A stretch of DNA of 10,225 nucleotides from Thermoplasmata archaeon (lineage in GTDB: Archaea; Thermoplasmatota; Thermoplasmata; Lutacidiplasmatales; UBA184), in contig JASHWW010000188.1 of assembly GCA_030043855.1 (NCBI GenBank), positions 1 to 10,225 of the forward strand, written 5' to 3'. This document shows, piece by piece, positions 1 to 6,509 of this stretch. The translations under genes were made by a program, and so were the position numbers. Under the pieces are notes generated by a model that did not search any database, was not told the DNA's origin, and saw only the letters and a program-made list of their open reading frames with translations. The stretch's first letter is position 1; each line of letters opens with the position of its first letter.

Positions 1-480
1 GGCCAGGTCTGGTCGATCGCGACCGCCTGGGCCGCCGACGCCGCGTTCGCGGTCGGCGACGCGACGCGCGGGGTCGGGTACCTGCGCACGCTCGCCGACC
101 GGTACGCCGCGGAGGACGGCGACGCCAACGAATGCTACCGGGGGGACCGGCCGGAGCCGTACGATTCGTGCTTCCTGCTCGGCTTCAGCGTCGCGCCGTT
201 CCTGACGGTGGTGTTCGAGCGCCTGTGGGGGATCTCGGTGGACGCGCGTCGCCGCTGGGTCCGGGTCGCGCCGAACTTCCCCGCGGACTGGACGTCGGCC
301 GCGCTCGATCGGCTCCGGGTCGGCCCCGGTCGTCTGTCGCTCGGCTGGTCGCCGGGACGCCTGGCCGCCCGATGGACCGGGCCGGGCGACCTCGCGGTGG
401 AAACCGCGGCCGGAACGACGCCGGTCGCCGCGGGCGGCGCCGTCGACGTCTCGCTCCCGCCCCCGCCGGCGACGAACTGA
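1..480 (+). CDS. C-terminal part of a six-hairpin-type glycoside hydrolase (glycogen-debranching/amylo-alpha-1,6-glucosidase-like), 5' truncated
   Basis: The frame is open from base 1 to the TGA at 478-480 and gives 159 residues of a longer protein whose start lies outside the window. The first 75 residues (segments GQVWSIATAWA, YLRTLADRY, CYRGDRPEPYDSC) resemble the end of an (alpha/alpha)6 barrel, with aromatic and acidic residues typical of carbohydrate-binding helices. The segment from about residue 60 (GFSVAPFLTVVFERLWGI) into a beta-rich tail (VRVAPNFPADW, DRLRVGPGRL) matches the usual ending of such enzymes, a small beta-sandwich domain. Known six-hairpin enzymes of this architecture include GH15, GH63, GH78 and amylo-alpha-1,6-glucosidases, acting on alpha-glucans or other glycans. 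I cannot assign the exact family because the catalytic acids are probably upstream. The last residues are Pro-rich and look like a flexible end. Coding status is secure; the enzyme name is tentative. Confidence 0.7.
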   Translation, partial: GQVWSIATAWAADAAFAVGDATRGVGYLRTLADRYAAEDGDANECYRGDRPEPYDSCFLLGFSVAPFLTVVFERLWGISVDARRRWVRVAPNFPADWTSAALDRLRVGPGRLSLGWSPGRLAARWTGPGDLAVETAAGTTPVAAGGAVDVSLPPPPATN

Positions 481-505
481 TAAGCGCCGGTCTCACGCCG
501 GCGCG
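478..505 (+). promoter_or_regulatory. Possible weak promoter with a 7-bp GC palindrome ahead of the ABC operon
   Basis: The gap between the hydrolase stop and the ATPase ATG is 25 nt. It begins with TGATAA (478-483), the only A/T-rich stretch, centred about 25 nt before the ATG at 506, which is the spacing of a TATA box for a leaderless archaeal transcript. Behind it lies a perfect inverted repeat, GCGCCGG at 484-490 and CCGGCGC at 498-504, with a 7-nt loop. There is no Shine-Dalgarno-like sequence. The palindrome could be an operator between TATA and start site, or an RNA hairpin at the 3' end of the upstream message. The TATA match is poor because it overlaps the TGA stop. Confidence 0.3.
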
Positions 506-1438
506 ATGCCCCTCGCGATCGAGGTCCGTGGGCTCACGAAGCAGTACGCCTCGGTGACCGCGGTTGCCGGGATCGACTTCTCCGTCGCCCCGGGCACGGT
601 GTTCGCCTTCCTCGGTCCGAACGGCGCCGGGAAGACCACGACGACGGAGATCCTCGAGGGTCTCCGCCGGGCGACCACGGGCGCGGTCCGGGTCCTCGGG
701 CTCGACCCGTGGACAGAGGGAACGGCGCTACACCGGCGGATCGGGGTGATCCCGCAGGACTTCCGGTTCTTCGAGAAGATCACCCCGAAGGAGGCGGTCG
801 AGTACTACGCAGCCCTGTTCGGGACGCGGCCCGATCCGGCCGACCTGCTCCGCCGGGTCGAGCTCCCAGACAAGTCCGGGGCCCGGTTCGAGACGCTCTC
901 GGGCGGGCAGAAGCAGAAGCTGGGGCTCGCGCTCTCGCTCGTGAACAACCCGGAGATCTGCTTCCTGGACGAGCCCACCACGGGGCTCGATCCGCACGCC
1001 CGCCGGGCGATCTGGGAGGTGATCCGAGGGTTGAAGCGGGAGGGCCGCACGGTCTTCCTGACGACCCACTACCTCGAGGAGGCCGAGCTGCTCGCGGACC
1101 GGGTCGCGATCATCCACCACGGGAAAATCATCGCGAGCGGAACGCCGGGCGAGATCATCGCCGCGCACGGCCGGCCCGAACGGATCCGGGTCCGGGCGGC
1201 GCCGTCGCTCGCGGACTACCTGCGATCGCACGGCGCGGGGCCGGTCTCCGCCGCCGACGGCTACGTCGAGGTCGAGCTCGCCGACTCGCACGACGCGCTG
1301 CGCATCCTCACGGCCGTGCAGGCGAGCGGGATCCCGTGGGACGACTTCTCGACGCTGCGGGACCACCTCGAGGACGTCTTCGTACGGATGGTCGGCCAGA
1401 TGGACGAGGGGGCCCTGCGGGAGGGCGGCGCCGCATGA
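506..1438 (+). CDS. ABC-2 type exporter, ATP-binding subunit (DrrA/CcmA-like)
   Basis: This 310-residue cytoplasmic ATPase powers the permease encoded next. All nucleotide-binding motifs are intact: Walker A GPNGAGKTT at residues 37-45, Q-loop Gln84 (IPQDFRFF), signature LSGGQ at 131-135, Walker B ending ICFLDEP at 151-157 with catalytic Glu156, D-loop GLDP, and switch His188 in TTHYLEEAE. The region from about 225 to 305, ending in LEDVFVRMVG, corresponds to the C-terminal extension (DUF4162-like) of drug- and antibiotic-exporter ATPases of the DrrA type, and the length fits that group. The ATG at 506 is the first start that gives the standard N-terminus (IEVRGLTKQYAS), and the ATPase fold begins right after it. 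The stop overlaps the permease start in ATGA, implying translational coupling and roughly equal output. The transported substrate cannot be inferred. Confidence 0.93.
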   Translation: MPLAIEVRGLTKQYASVTAVAGIDFSVAPGTVFAFLGPNGAGKTTTTEILEGLRRATTGAVRVLGLDPWTEGTALHRRIGVIPQDFRFFEKITPKEAVEYYAALFGTRPDPADLLRRVELPDKSGARFETLSGGQKQKLGLALSLVNNPEICFLDEPTTGLDPHARRAIWEVIRGLKREGRTVFLTTHYLEEAELLADRVAIIHHGKIIASGTPGEIIAAHGRPERIRVRAAPSLADYLRSHGAGPVSAADGYVEVELADSHDALRILTAVQASGIPWDDFSTLRDHLEDVFVRMVGQMDEGALREGGAA

Positions 1439-2559
1439 GGCCGCGGCGCGTCGCCGCGGACTTCCGCGTCGTCTACCGCTCCTACGTGCGCAATCCGGTC
1501 GCCCTGTTCTTCTCGCTGATCTTCCCGATCATCCTGATCGGCCTGTTCGGGCTGATCTTCTCGAGCATCGGGACCAGCTCCGTCGCCGTCTACGTCCTCA
1601 ACGAGGACGGGAACTCGCCGCTCAGCGTCCAGTTCCTCGCCGAGCTGAACAACACGTCCGTCGTCGACGTGAACGTCGTCTCGACCTCGACCGTCGCCCC
1701 GGCGAATTTCGCATCGTGGCTCGGCCAGAACGACTACGTGGCCGGGATCGTGATCCCCGACGGCTTCGCGACGAACTATTCGGCGCACCGGCCGGTCAAC
1801 GTCACGGTCTACACGAATCCCCAGGACTCGGCGTCGGAAGGGGCGGTGCTCGGCGCCGTCACGGGCGTGGAGAACTACTTCAACCTCCACGCGGTCTGCG
1901 GCGCGAACGCGTCGTGCGCGCCGGTCCTCGGGTTCGCGAACCTGAAGGTCGGCAGCCAGGTCTACACGTACATCGACTACCTGATCCCCGGGCTGATCGG
2001 GTTCTCGATCCTGACGAGCCCGATGTTCTCGCTCGTCGACATCACTTCCTCCTACCGCAAGGAGGGGATCTTCCGCCAGCTGTCGCTCACGCCCCTCACC
2101 CGGGGCGAGTGGCTCACCTCCCGCGTCCTGTGGTACGTGGCCCTCACGTTCGTCGCCGCCGCGATCATGATCGCGACCGGCGTCACGGTCTTCGGCGCCC
2201 ACGTCACGCTCACGCTCGGCCTCGTTCCGTTCCTGATCGTCGGGCCGTTCTTCTTCGTCTCCCTCGGGATGCTCGCGGGCTCGGTCGCGAAGACGCCGGA
2301 GAGCGCGGCGCTGATCGGGAACATCATCACGTTCCCGATGATGTTCCTCTCGGGGACGTTCTTCCAGGTCTCCCAGTTCCCGCCGTACCTGCAGTCGTTC
2401 GCGCACGTCCTGCCGCTCTTCTACGTGATCGACGGGATGAACCAGGTGATGCTGTTCTCGAACACCGCCCGCGCGCTGTCCGACCTGCTCGTGGTCCTCA
2501 TCGGCTCGGTCGTCATCTTCCTGCTCGCGGTGCGGCTGTTCAAGTGGCGGGACGAGTGA
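1435..2559 (+). CDS. ABC-2 type exporter, permease subunit
   Basis: This 374-residue membrane subunit starts at the ATG inside the ATGA overlap with the ATPase gene; the reading frame extends further upstream but there it is only an out-of-frame shadow of the ATPase. Predicted layout: cytoplasmic amphipathic start (RVVYRSYVRNP), membrane helix 1 at about 23-45, a large external domain at about 46-178, then five helices near 180-203, 229-253, 260-282, 289-312 and 347-366, ending in a charged cytoplasmic tail WRDE. One helix followed by a large external loop and five C-terminal helices is typical of the ABC-2 membrane 3 (YhaP/DrrB-like) group. The external domain carries several N-x-S/T sequons and a close cysteine pair (C155, C161) that may form a disulfide. 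The segment YRKEGIFRQLSLTPLTRGEWL is the cytoplasmic loop expected to contact the ATPase. Substrate is unknown; lipids, drugs or small metabolites are all possible. Confidence 0.9.
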   Translation: MRPRRVAADFRVVYRSYVRNPVALFFSLIFPIILIGLFGLIFSSIGTSSVAVYVLNEDGNSPLSVQFLAELNNTSVVDVNVVSTSTVAPANFASWLGQNDYVAGIVIPDGFATNYSAHRPVNVTVYTNPQDSASEGAVLGAVTGVENYFNLHAVCGANASCAPVLGFANLKVGSQVYTYIDYLIPGLIGFSILTSPMFSLVDITSSYRKEGIFRQLSLTPLTRGEWLTSRVLWYVALTFVAAAIMIATGVTVFGAHVTLTLGLVPFLIVGPFFFVSLGMLAGSVAKTPESAALIGNIITFPMMFLSGTFFQVSQFPPYLQSFAHVLPLFYVIDGMNQVMLFSNTARALSDLLVVLIGSVVIFLLAVRLFKWRDE

Positions 2560-3086
2560 TGTCCGAACCTCCGATCGACCCGGGCGCGTTCCGCGGCCTG
2601 ATGGCCCGCTGGGCGACCGGCGTGACGGTCGTCACCGCCCACCACGCGGGCCGCGACGCGGGGCTCACGGTCAACGCGTTCCTCTCCGTCTCGCTCCGAC
2701 CGCCGAGCGTGCTCGTCAGCCTGATGCACGACGTCGACACGCTCCCCGTGATCGCGGCGAGCGGAACGTTCGCCGTGAACGTCCTCGCCGCGGACCAGCG
2801 GGCGCTCAGCGAGCGGTTCGCCCGCACCGTCGCATCGGAGGAGAAGTTCCGCGGCGTCGGGGTGCACCGGGGACCGGACCGACTGCCCCTCCTGGACGGA
2901 ACCCTCGGGGCGATCGTCTGCCGGACCGCGGCGACCGTGCCGCAATTCGACCACCGGCTCCTGGTCGGAGAGGTCGTGCGCCAGGAACTCGGTCGGGAGG
3001 CGCCGCCGCTCCTGTTCTACCGATCGTCCTACGTCGAGCCCGACCCGGACGGGCGGGTCACGCTTCCCCGCTCCGGTCGCCCCTGA
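2559..3086 (+). CDS. Flavin reductase-like FMN-binding split-barrel protein
   Basis: The ATG at 2559 shares bases with the permease stop (TGATG), so this 175-residue protein is the third member of the exporter unit. It matches the flavin reductase-like domain (HpaC type): ATGVTVVT at 19-26, the flavin-contacting stretch NAFLSVSLRPPS at 39-50, FAVNVLA at 71-77, and FDHRLLVGEV at 130-139 where family members usually have GDH followed by a similar hydrophobic run; the His is kept at 132. It ends with the usual PLLFYRSSY strand. Relatives reduce free FMN or FAD with NAD(P)H and hand the reduced flavin to a monooxygenase, or simply bind flavin. No monooxygenase is encoded nearby, so the partner is unknown. 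Length is normal for a single-domain member. The split-barrel assignment is firm; the exact reaction is inferred. Confidence 0.88.
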   Translation: MSEPPIDPGAFRGLMARWATGVTVVTAHHAGRDAGLTVNAFLSVSLRPPSVLVSLMHDVDTLPVIAASGTFAVNVLAADQRALSERFARTVASEEKFRGVGVHRGPDRLPLLDGTLGAIVCRTAATVPQFDHRLLVGEVVRQELGREAPPLLFYRSSYVEPDPDGRVTLPRSGRP

Positions 3087-3137
3087 GCGCGTCCGGGACC
3101 GCTCCGGGGAATATCTCCGCCGTATCTCACGCTCGCC

Positions 3138-3142
3138 TTTTT
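3138..3142 (+). promoter_or_regulatory. T5 run in the 82-nt gap: poor TATA box for the surface-protein gene or U-tract terminator of the ABC operon
   Basis: Between the flavin reductase stop and the ATG at 3169 the only clear A/T-rich run is CCTTTTTCC. Its centre lies 29 nt before the ATG, close to the spacing of an archaeal TATA box for a nearly leaderless message. Archaeal transcription also ends at U-tracts, so the same run could terminate the upstream unit. A second A/T patch (AATATCT, about 3110-3116) lies further up. Sequence alone cannot separate these readings. Confidence 0.25.
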
Positions 3143-3168
3143 CCGCCGGGGCGCCCACCGGACGGTCG

Positions 3169-6100
3169 ATGAGATCCTCCACCTCCCGCGTCCTCGCGAT
3201 CGCCGTCGCCGTACTGGTCCTGGCCGTGCTGGTCCCGTCGATCGGAGCCGCGACGGCGACCTCCTCCTCGAACGCGCGCCCGAACGCGACCGCCGCCCCG
3301 GGCTCCGCCGATCCGTTGGCGTCGGCCGAGCGGTCGCTCGCCCAGGCCCAAGGTCCCGCGGCCGGCGGGGCGATGGAGTGCGGCGGGGGCTCGTCCGGTG
3401 CGACGTGCCATACGCCCGCCTCGTCGAATTCCTCCGAGTGGTGGGTCGCGGGCCCGGGGTCGTCCGCGCCGGCGTCCTGGTCCCCGGGGACCGGTCTCCT
3501 CGCCGACGATCCCGCGGTGGGAGGGGTCGTCTTCCTCGACTCGCAGTCGGGCGGGTACGCCTCGAACGGCCCGACCTCCACGTGGGTCTTCGCGCAGGGC
3601 GCGTGGACGAACCTGTCGCTCGCGATCGGCCCGGTCGCGTGCGGGAACGCCCGGTCGGGGCTCGCGTACGATGCGGCGGCGGCGGAGATCGTGCTGCTGC
3701 AGGGAACGAACTGCACGCAGAACAGCACGACCTGGACGTTCGCGCACGACGTCTGGACCGAGCTCTCGGTGGGCGTCCATCCGTCCGGCGAGGCCGGCGT
3801 CGTCCTTCCGATCGCCTACGATCCGACGGACGAGGACGTGTACGTGGTGACCAACGGGACCTGGTCGTTCGCGAACGGGACGTGGACGGACGTCGGGGCC
3901 AGCCCGCTCGTCGGGTACCCCGGTACGATGGCGTACGACTCGACGTCGGGGACCCTGGTCCTCACCAGCCCGAGCGACAACGCGACCTGGACGTGGGGGA
4001 CGAGCGGCTGGACCGCGATAGGAACGACCGCCGGGCCGTCGACCTGGATGGAGTCGGGCGTGGACGACCCGTCGATCGGGGGTGTGGAGTTCTTCGGAGT
4101 CTCGCTCACCGGGACGTTCGCCTGGACGCTCGCATCCGGGACGTGGTCGCAGGTCTCCCTGCCGGCCGGCGTCGCGGCCCTCGGCAGCGTCGGGGCGGTC
4201 GACACGTCGTCCTCGACCCTCCTCGTCGTGGGGACGAACCCGCCTCCCCAGCGATTCGTCGTGACCTGGGAGGAGGCGGCGGGGGTCTGGACCAACGCGA
4301 CCGTCGCGGCGCCTCCTCCGCTGACGGGCGCCAGCCTGGCGTACGACGCGGCCGACTCGGAGGTCGTTCTCTTCGGAGGGTACGGCTCCTCGTGCCCGTC
4401 GTCCAACGCCAGCTTCTGCAACGCCACCTGGACGTACGCGAACGGCTCCTGGACGGAGCTGCCGCCGGCGCGTTCGCCGAGCCCGCGGGAGATCGCGGCC
4501 ATGACCTACGATGCGTCCGACGGCTACGTCGTCCTCTTCGGCGGGATTGGCCCCGACTGCCCCGGCGGCGAGGTCTGCGCGGACACGTGGGAGTTCGTCG
4601 GAGGCGCCTGGAGCGAGATCACCCCCCCGATCGCGCCGCCCGGTGCGAGCAGCCCCGCCGGGTTCGCCTACGACCCGCTCGAGGGGTACTCCGTCCTCTT
4701 CGATGCCCCGGGCGGGACCTGGGCGTTCCACGGCGGCAACTGGACGAACCTGAGCGCGACCGCGGGGGCGCCGCCCGGGGCTCCCGCGTCGAACCTCGTC
4801 TACGACCCGGCGGCTGGCGCCGTCGTGCTCGTCGGGACGTACATGACCGGGGTCGCCGCGGTCGATCCGACGACCTGGCTGTTCGCCAACGGGACGTGGA
4901 GCGCCTTGCCCGGCGCGACGAACCCCCCGGCGCGCGGGAGTTCGGCGATCGCCTACGACCCGTCCCTCGCGGCGGTGCTACTCTTCGGGGGGTACAATTT
5001 CACGACCGACGCGGAGCTCAACGACACCTGGGAGCTGGCGAACGGGAGCTGGTCGGAGCGGTTCGGCCCGGGAGGCCCGCCCGCCCAGAGCTACGCGGCG
5101 GCGACCGACGACCCGGGCGCCGGGACGGTCGTCCTCGTCGGAACGGCCTGGTGGACGTGGGGGAACGTCTCGGCGACCGGACCGAGCTTCGCGGCGACCC
5201 TGACCGCGGACCCGAACCCGGCGGAGGTCGGGGCCCCGTTGCAGCTGTCGACCGGAGTCTCCGGCGGGACCGCTCCCTTCTCCTACACGTACGGAGGGCT
5301 CCCCACCGGGTGCACCTCTCAGAACGCGAGCACGGTCGGCTGCACACCGACGGCGTCGGGACCGTTCGCGGTGACCGTCACGGTCGTGGACGCCACCGGG
5401 AACGGGACCGAAGCGACCGTCTCCCTCATCGTGGAGCCCGCCCTGCAGGTCACGCTCGTGGCACTGCCGTCAACCGTGGCGGTCGGGGCGCGGACCCTGC
5501 TCGAGACGAACGCGTCGTCGGGGGAGGGGCCGTACTTCTACGCGTACACCCAACTCCCGGGGGGGTGCTCCACCGAGAGCATCCCGACGCTCCCGTGCAC
5601 GCCGTCCCAATCCGGCACGTACGCGGTCGTGGTGACCGTGACCGACGGGGTCGGGGTCTCGGTCCCCGCCACCGCCCACCTCTCGGTCGTGAGCGGCGGA
5701 GCGCCCGGCGCTCCGGCGATCTCGGAGTTCAACGCCTCGCCGGACGACCTCGTCCTCGGGAACGACACCGTGCTCTCGGTGGGCGCCTCGGACGGCGGGG
5801 CGCCGTTGACGTACTCGTACACCGGCCTCCCACCGGGATGCGACTCCGCCAACGTCTCCCAGCTCGCCTGCACGCCGACGACCGCCGGCGCGTACCCGAT
5901 CTCCGTCGACGTGCAGGCGCCCGACCAGCGGTTCTCGGTCGCGAACCTGACGCTCGACGTGGTGCCCGCGGGAGGCATCGGCCGCCCGTACGTCCTCGCG
6001 TTCGCCGCCTCGCCCTCCGTGATCGAACTCGGGGAGGGCACGACGTTCGTCGTCACGACGAACGCGTCGTACCCGCTGACGTTCGCCTACCTCGACCTCC

Positions 6101-6447
6101 CGTCGGGGTGCACGTCGGCGAACGTCACCCGGCTGTCGTGCGGTCCCCGGACCGCGGGGAACTTCACCGTCGAGGTCGCGGTCGCGAACCGGGCGGGCAA
6201 CCGGACGGTCGTCGCGACGACCCTGGACGTGCTCGCCACCGCCGCGCCGCCGACCGGGCCGACCGCGGGGAGCCCGAGCGACCTGTCTCTGTGGCTCGCC
6301 CTCACGGCAGCGGTCGCGGTGGCGGCGGGGATCGCCGCCGCCTGGGCCGGCGACCGGGCGGCCCGACGGCGTCATCGCCAGGAGGGGGAGGGGTGGGTCC
6401 GAGAGTTGACCGGCCCGGGCGGCCCGCCCCGGGAGCCACCCCCATGA
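3169..6447 (+). CDS. Large secreted, membrane-anchored kelch-like/Ig-like surface protein
   Basis: The 1092-residue protein has a signal peptide (basic MRSSTSR, hydrophobic core 8-27, likely cleavage after AATA near residue 30), a Ser/Ala/Gly-rich stretch to about 100, and about eleven kelch-like units at 130-630 built on W-x-(F/L)-x-x-G-x-W and YDxxxxxVVLxGG. Four Ig/PKD-like domains follow at about 672-756, 757-843, 848-932 and 939-1022. A membrane helix at about 1040-1060 and a basic cytoplasmic tail (RAARRRHR) end it. This is a type I topology with nearly everything outside the cell. By hand count there are 30 N-x-S/T sequons and 16 cysteines falling into eight close pairs, consistent with a glycosylated, disulfide-stabilised envelope protein. 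Kelch-type propellers can be binding platforms or enzymes; I see no catalytic signature. It may bind glycans or proteins, or act in adhesion or sensing. Its ATGA end and the regulator behind it suggest co-expression. Confidence 0.88.
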   Translation: MRSSTSRVLAIAVAVLVLAVLVPSIGAATATSSSNARPNATAAPGSADPLASAERSLAQAQGPAAGGAMECGGGSSGATCHTPASSNSSEWWVAGPGSSAPASWSPGTGLLADDPAVGGVVFLDSQSGGYASNGPTSTWVFAQGAWTNLSLAIGPVACGNARSGLAYDAAAAEIVLLQGTNCTQNSTTWTFAHDVWTELSVGVHPSGEAGVVLPIAYDPTDEDVYVVTNGTWSFANGTWTDVGASPLVGYPGTMAYDSTSGTLVLTSPSDNATWTWGTSGWTAIGTTAGPSTWMESGVDDPSIGGVEFFGVSLTGTFAWTLASGTWSQVSLPAGVAALGSVGAVDTSSSTLLVVGTNPPPQRFVVTWEEAAGVWTNATVAAPPPLTGASLAYDAADSEVVLFGGYGSSCPSSNASFCNATWTYANGSWTELPPARSPSPREIAAMTYDASDGYVVLFGGIGPDCPGGEVCADTWEFVGGAWSEITPPIAPPGASSPAGFAYDPLEGYSVLFDAPGGTWAFHGGNWTNLSATAGAPPGAPASNLVYDPAAGAVVLVGTYMTGVAAVDPTTWLFANGTWSALPGATNPPARGSSAIAYDPSLAAVLLFGGYNFTTDAELNDTWELANGSWSERFGPGGPPAQSYAAATDDPGAGTVVLVGTAWWTWGNVSATGPSFAATLTADPNPAEVGAPLQLSTGVSGGTAPFSYTYGGLPTGCTSQNASTVGCTPTASGPFAVTVTVVDATGNGTEATVSLIVEPALQVTLVALPSTVAVGARTLLETNASSGEGPYFYAYTQLPGGCSTESIPTLPCTPSQSGTYAVVVTVTDGVGVSVPATAHLSVVSGGAPGAPAISEFNASPDDLVLGNDTVLSVGASDGGAPLTYSYTGLPPGCDSANVSQLACTPTTAGAYPISVDVQAPDQRFSVANLTLDVVPAGGIGRPYVLAFAASPSVIELGEGTTFVVTTNASYPLTFAYLDLPSGCTSANVTRLSCGPRTAGNFTVEVAVANRAGNRTVVATTLDVLATAAPPTGPTAGSPSDLSLWLALTAAVAVAAGIAAAWAGDRAARRRHRQEGEGWVRELTGPGGPPREPPP
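3583..5052 (+). repeat. About eleven degenerate kelch-like coding repeats
   Basis: Units of roughly 42-56 residues recur within the surface protein, each with a Trp strand, a short turn and a second Trp. Turn positions start near residues 141, 191, 234, 276, 318, 367, 423, 476, 520, 572 and 623. The best copies read FANGTWT, YANGSWTEL and FANGTWSAL, followed about 15-25 residues later by YDP/YDA and VVLFGG. The third and fifth to sixth copies are more eroded. At DNA level the copies are related but diverged, so they are old repeats and not a recent tandem expansion. Two propellers, or one propeller with extra units, are both possible. Confidence 0.75.
5182..6234 (+). repeat. Four tandem Ig/PKD-like domain repeats with a constant cysteine pair
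   Basis: Four copies of about 85-91 residues share the plan SxPxxVxxG, then a YxYxxLPxGC segment, ten residues to a second Cys, CxPxxxGxxxVxVxV, and a closing strand. Cysteine pairs are C715/C725, C800/C810, C891/C901 and C981/C991, exactly ten residues apart in every copy. The second copy reads LPGGCSTES and the fourth ends CGPR instead of CTPT. A stacked-rod stalk holding the propeller away from the membrane is the natural reading. Confidence 0.8.
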
Positions 6448-6509
6448 CCGGGAGCGCAACGGTGTTCTCCGAGCGGACGATGCAGGAGGCCGCTCGGGGA
6501 TCGCCGTGA
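6444..6509 (+). CDS. Possible 21-codon coupling ORF between the surface protein and the regulator
   Basis: The ATG at 6444 overlaps the surface-protein stop as ATGA, and the TGA at 6507-6509 overlaps the regulator's GTG start at 6506 as GTGA. The peptide MTGSATVFSERTMQEAARGSP has no recognised domain, signal or membrane segment. A GGGAG sequence at 6431-6435 lies 8 nt before its start. Its interest is positional: it bridges the 58-nt gap between the two larger genes, so ribosomes leaving the surface-protein gene could translate it and deliver termination at the regulator start. The double overlap could also be chance in GC-rich DNA, and the peptide itself may have no function. Confidence 0.25.
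   Translation: MTGSATVFSERTMQEAARGSP

Noticed and set aside
709..1434. N-terminal extension of the permease frame upstream of 1435
   Set aside because: This part is out of frame with the ATPase and reads as Gly/Arg-rich noise; the ATG at 1435 gives the normal permease start and an ATGA overlap.
3068..3107. Direct repeat CCGCTCCGG at 3068-3076 and 3099-3107
   Set aside because: Nine bases of pure G/C-rich sequence are easily repeated by chance here, and one copy lies inside the flavin reductase coding region.
3169..3258. Lipoprotein or Tat signal at the N-terminus of the surface protein
   Set aside because: No cysteine occurs before residue 71, so there is no lipobox, and there is no twin-arginine motif. 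A Sec-type signal with cleavage near residue 30 fits better.
3127..4731. Minus-strand frame of 534 codons opposite the surface protein
   Set aside because: Arg/Gly/Pro-dominated composition without hydrophobic core or motifs, fully overlapping a protein with obvious repeats and a signal peptide.
6484..6489. AGGAGG as ribosome binding site for the regulator
   Set aside because: It is a perfect Shine-Dalgarno sequence but 16 nt from the GTG, and no in-frame start lies at the normal distance. It may be chance within the micro-ORF.
3378..6509. Plus-strand frame of 1043 codons overlapping the surface protein
   Set aside because: Shadow in the +2 frame with Arg-rich low complexity. Only its last 21 codons (6444-6509) have positional interest.
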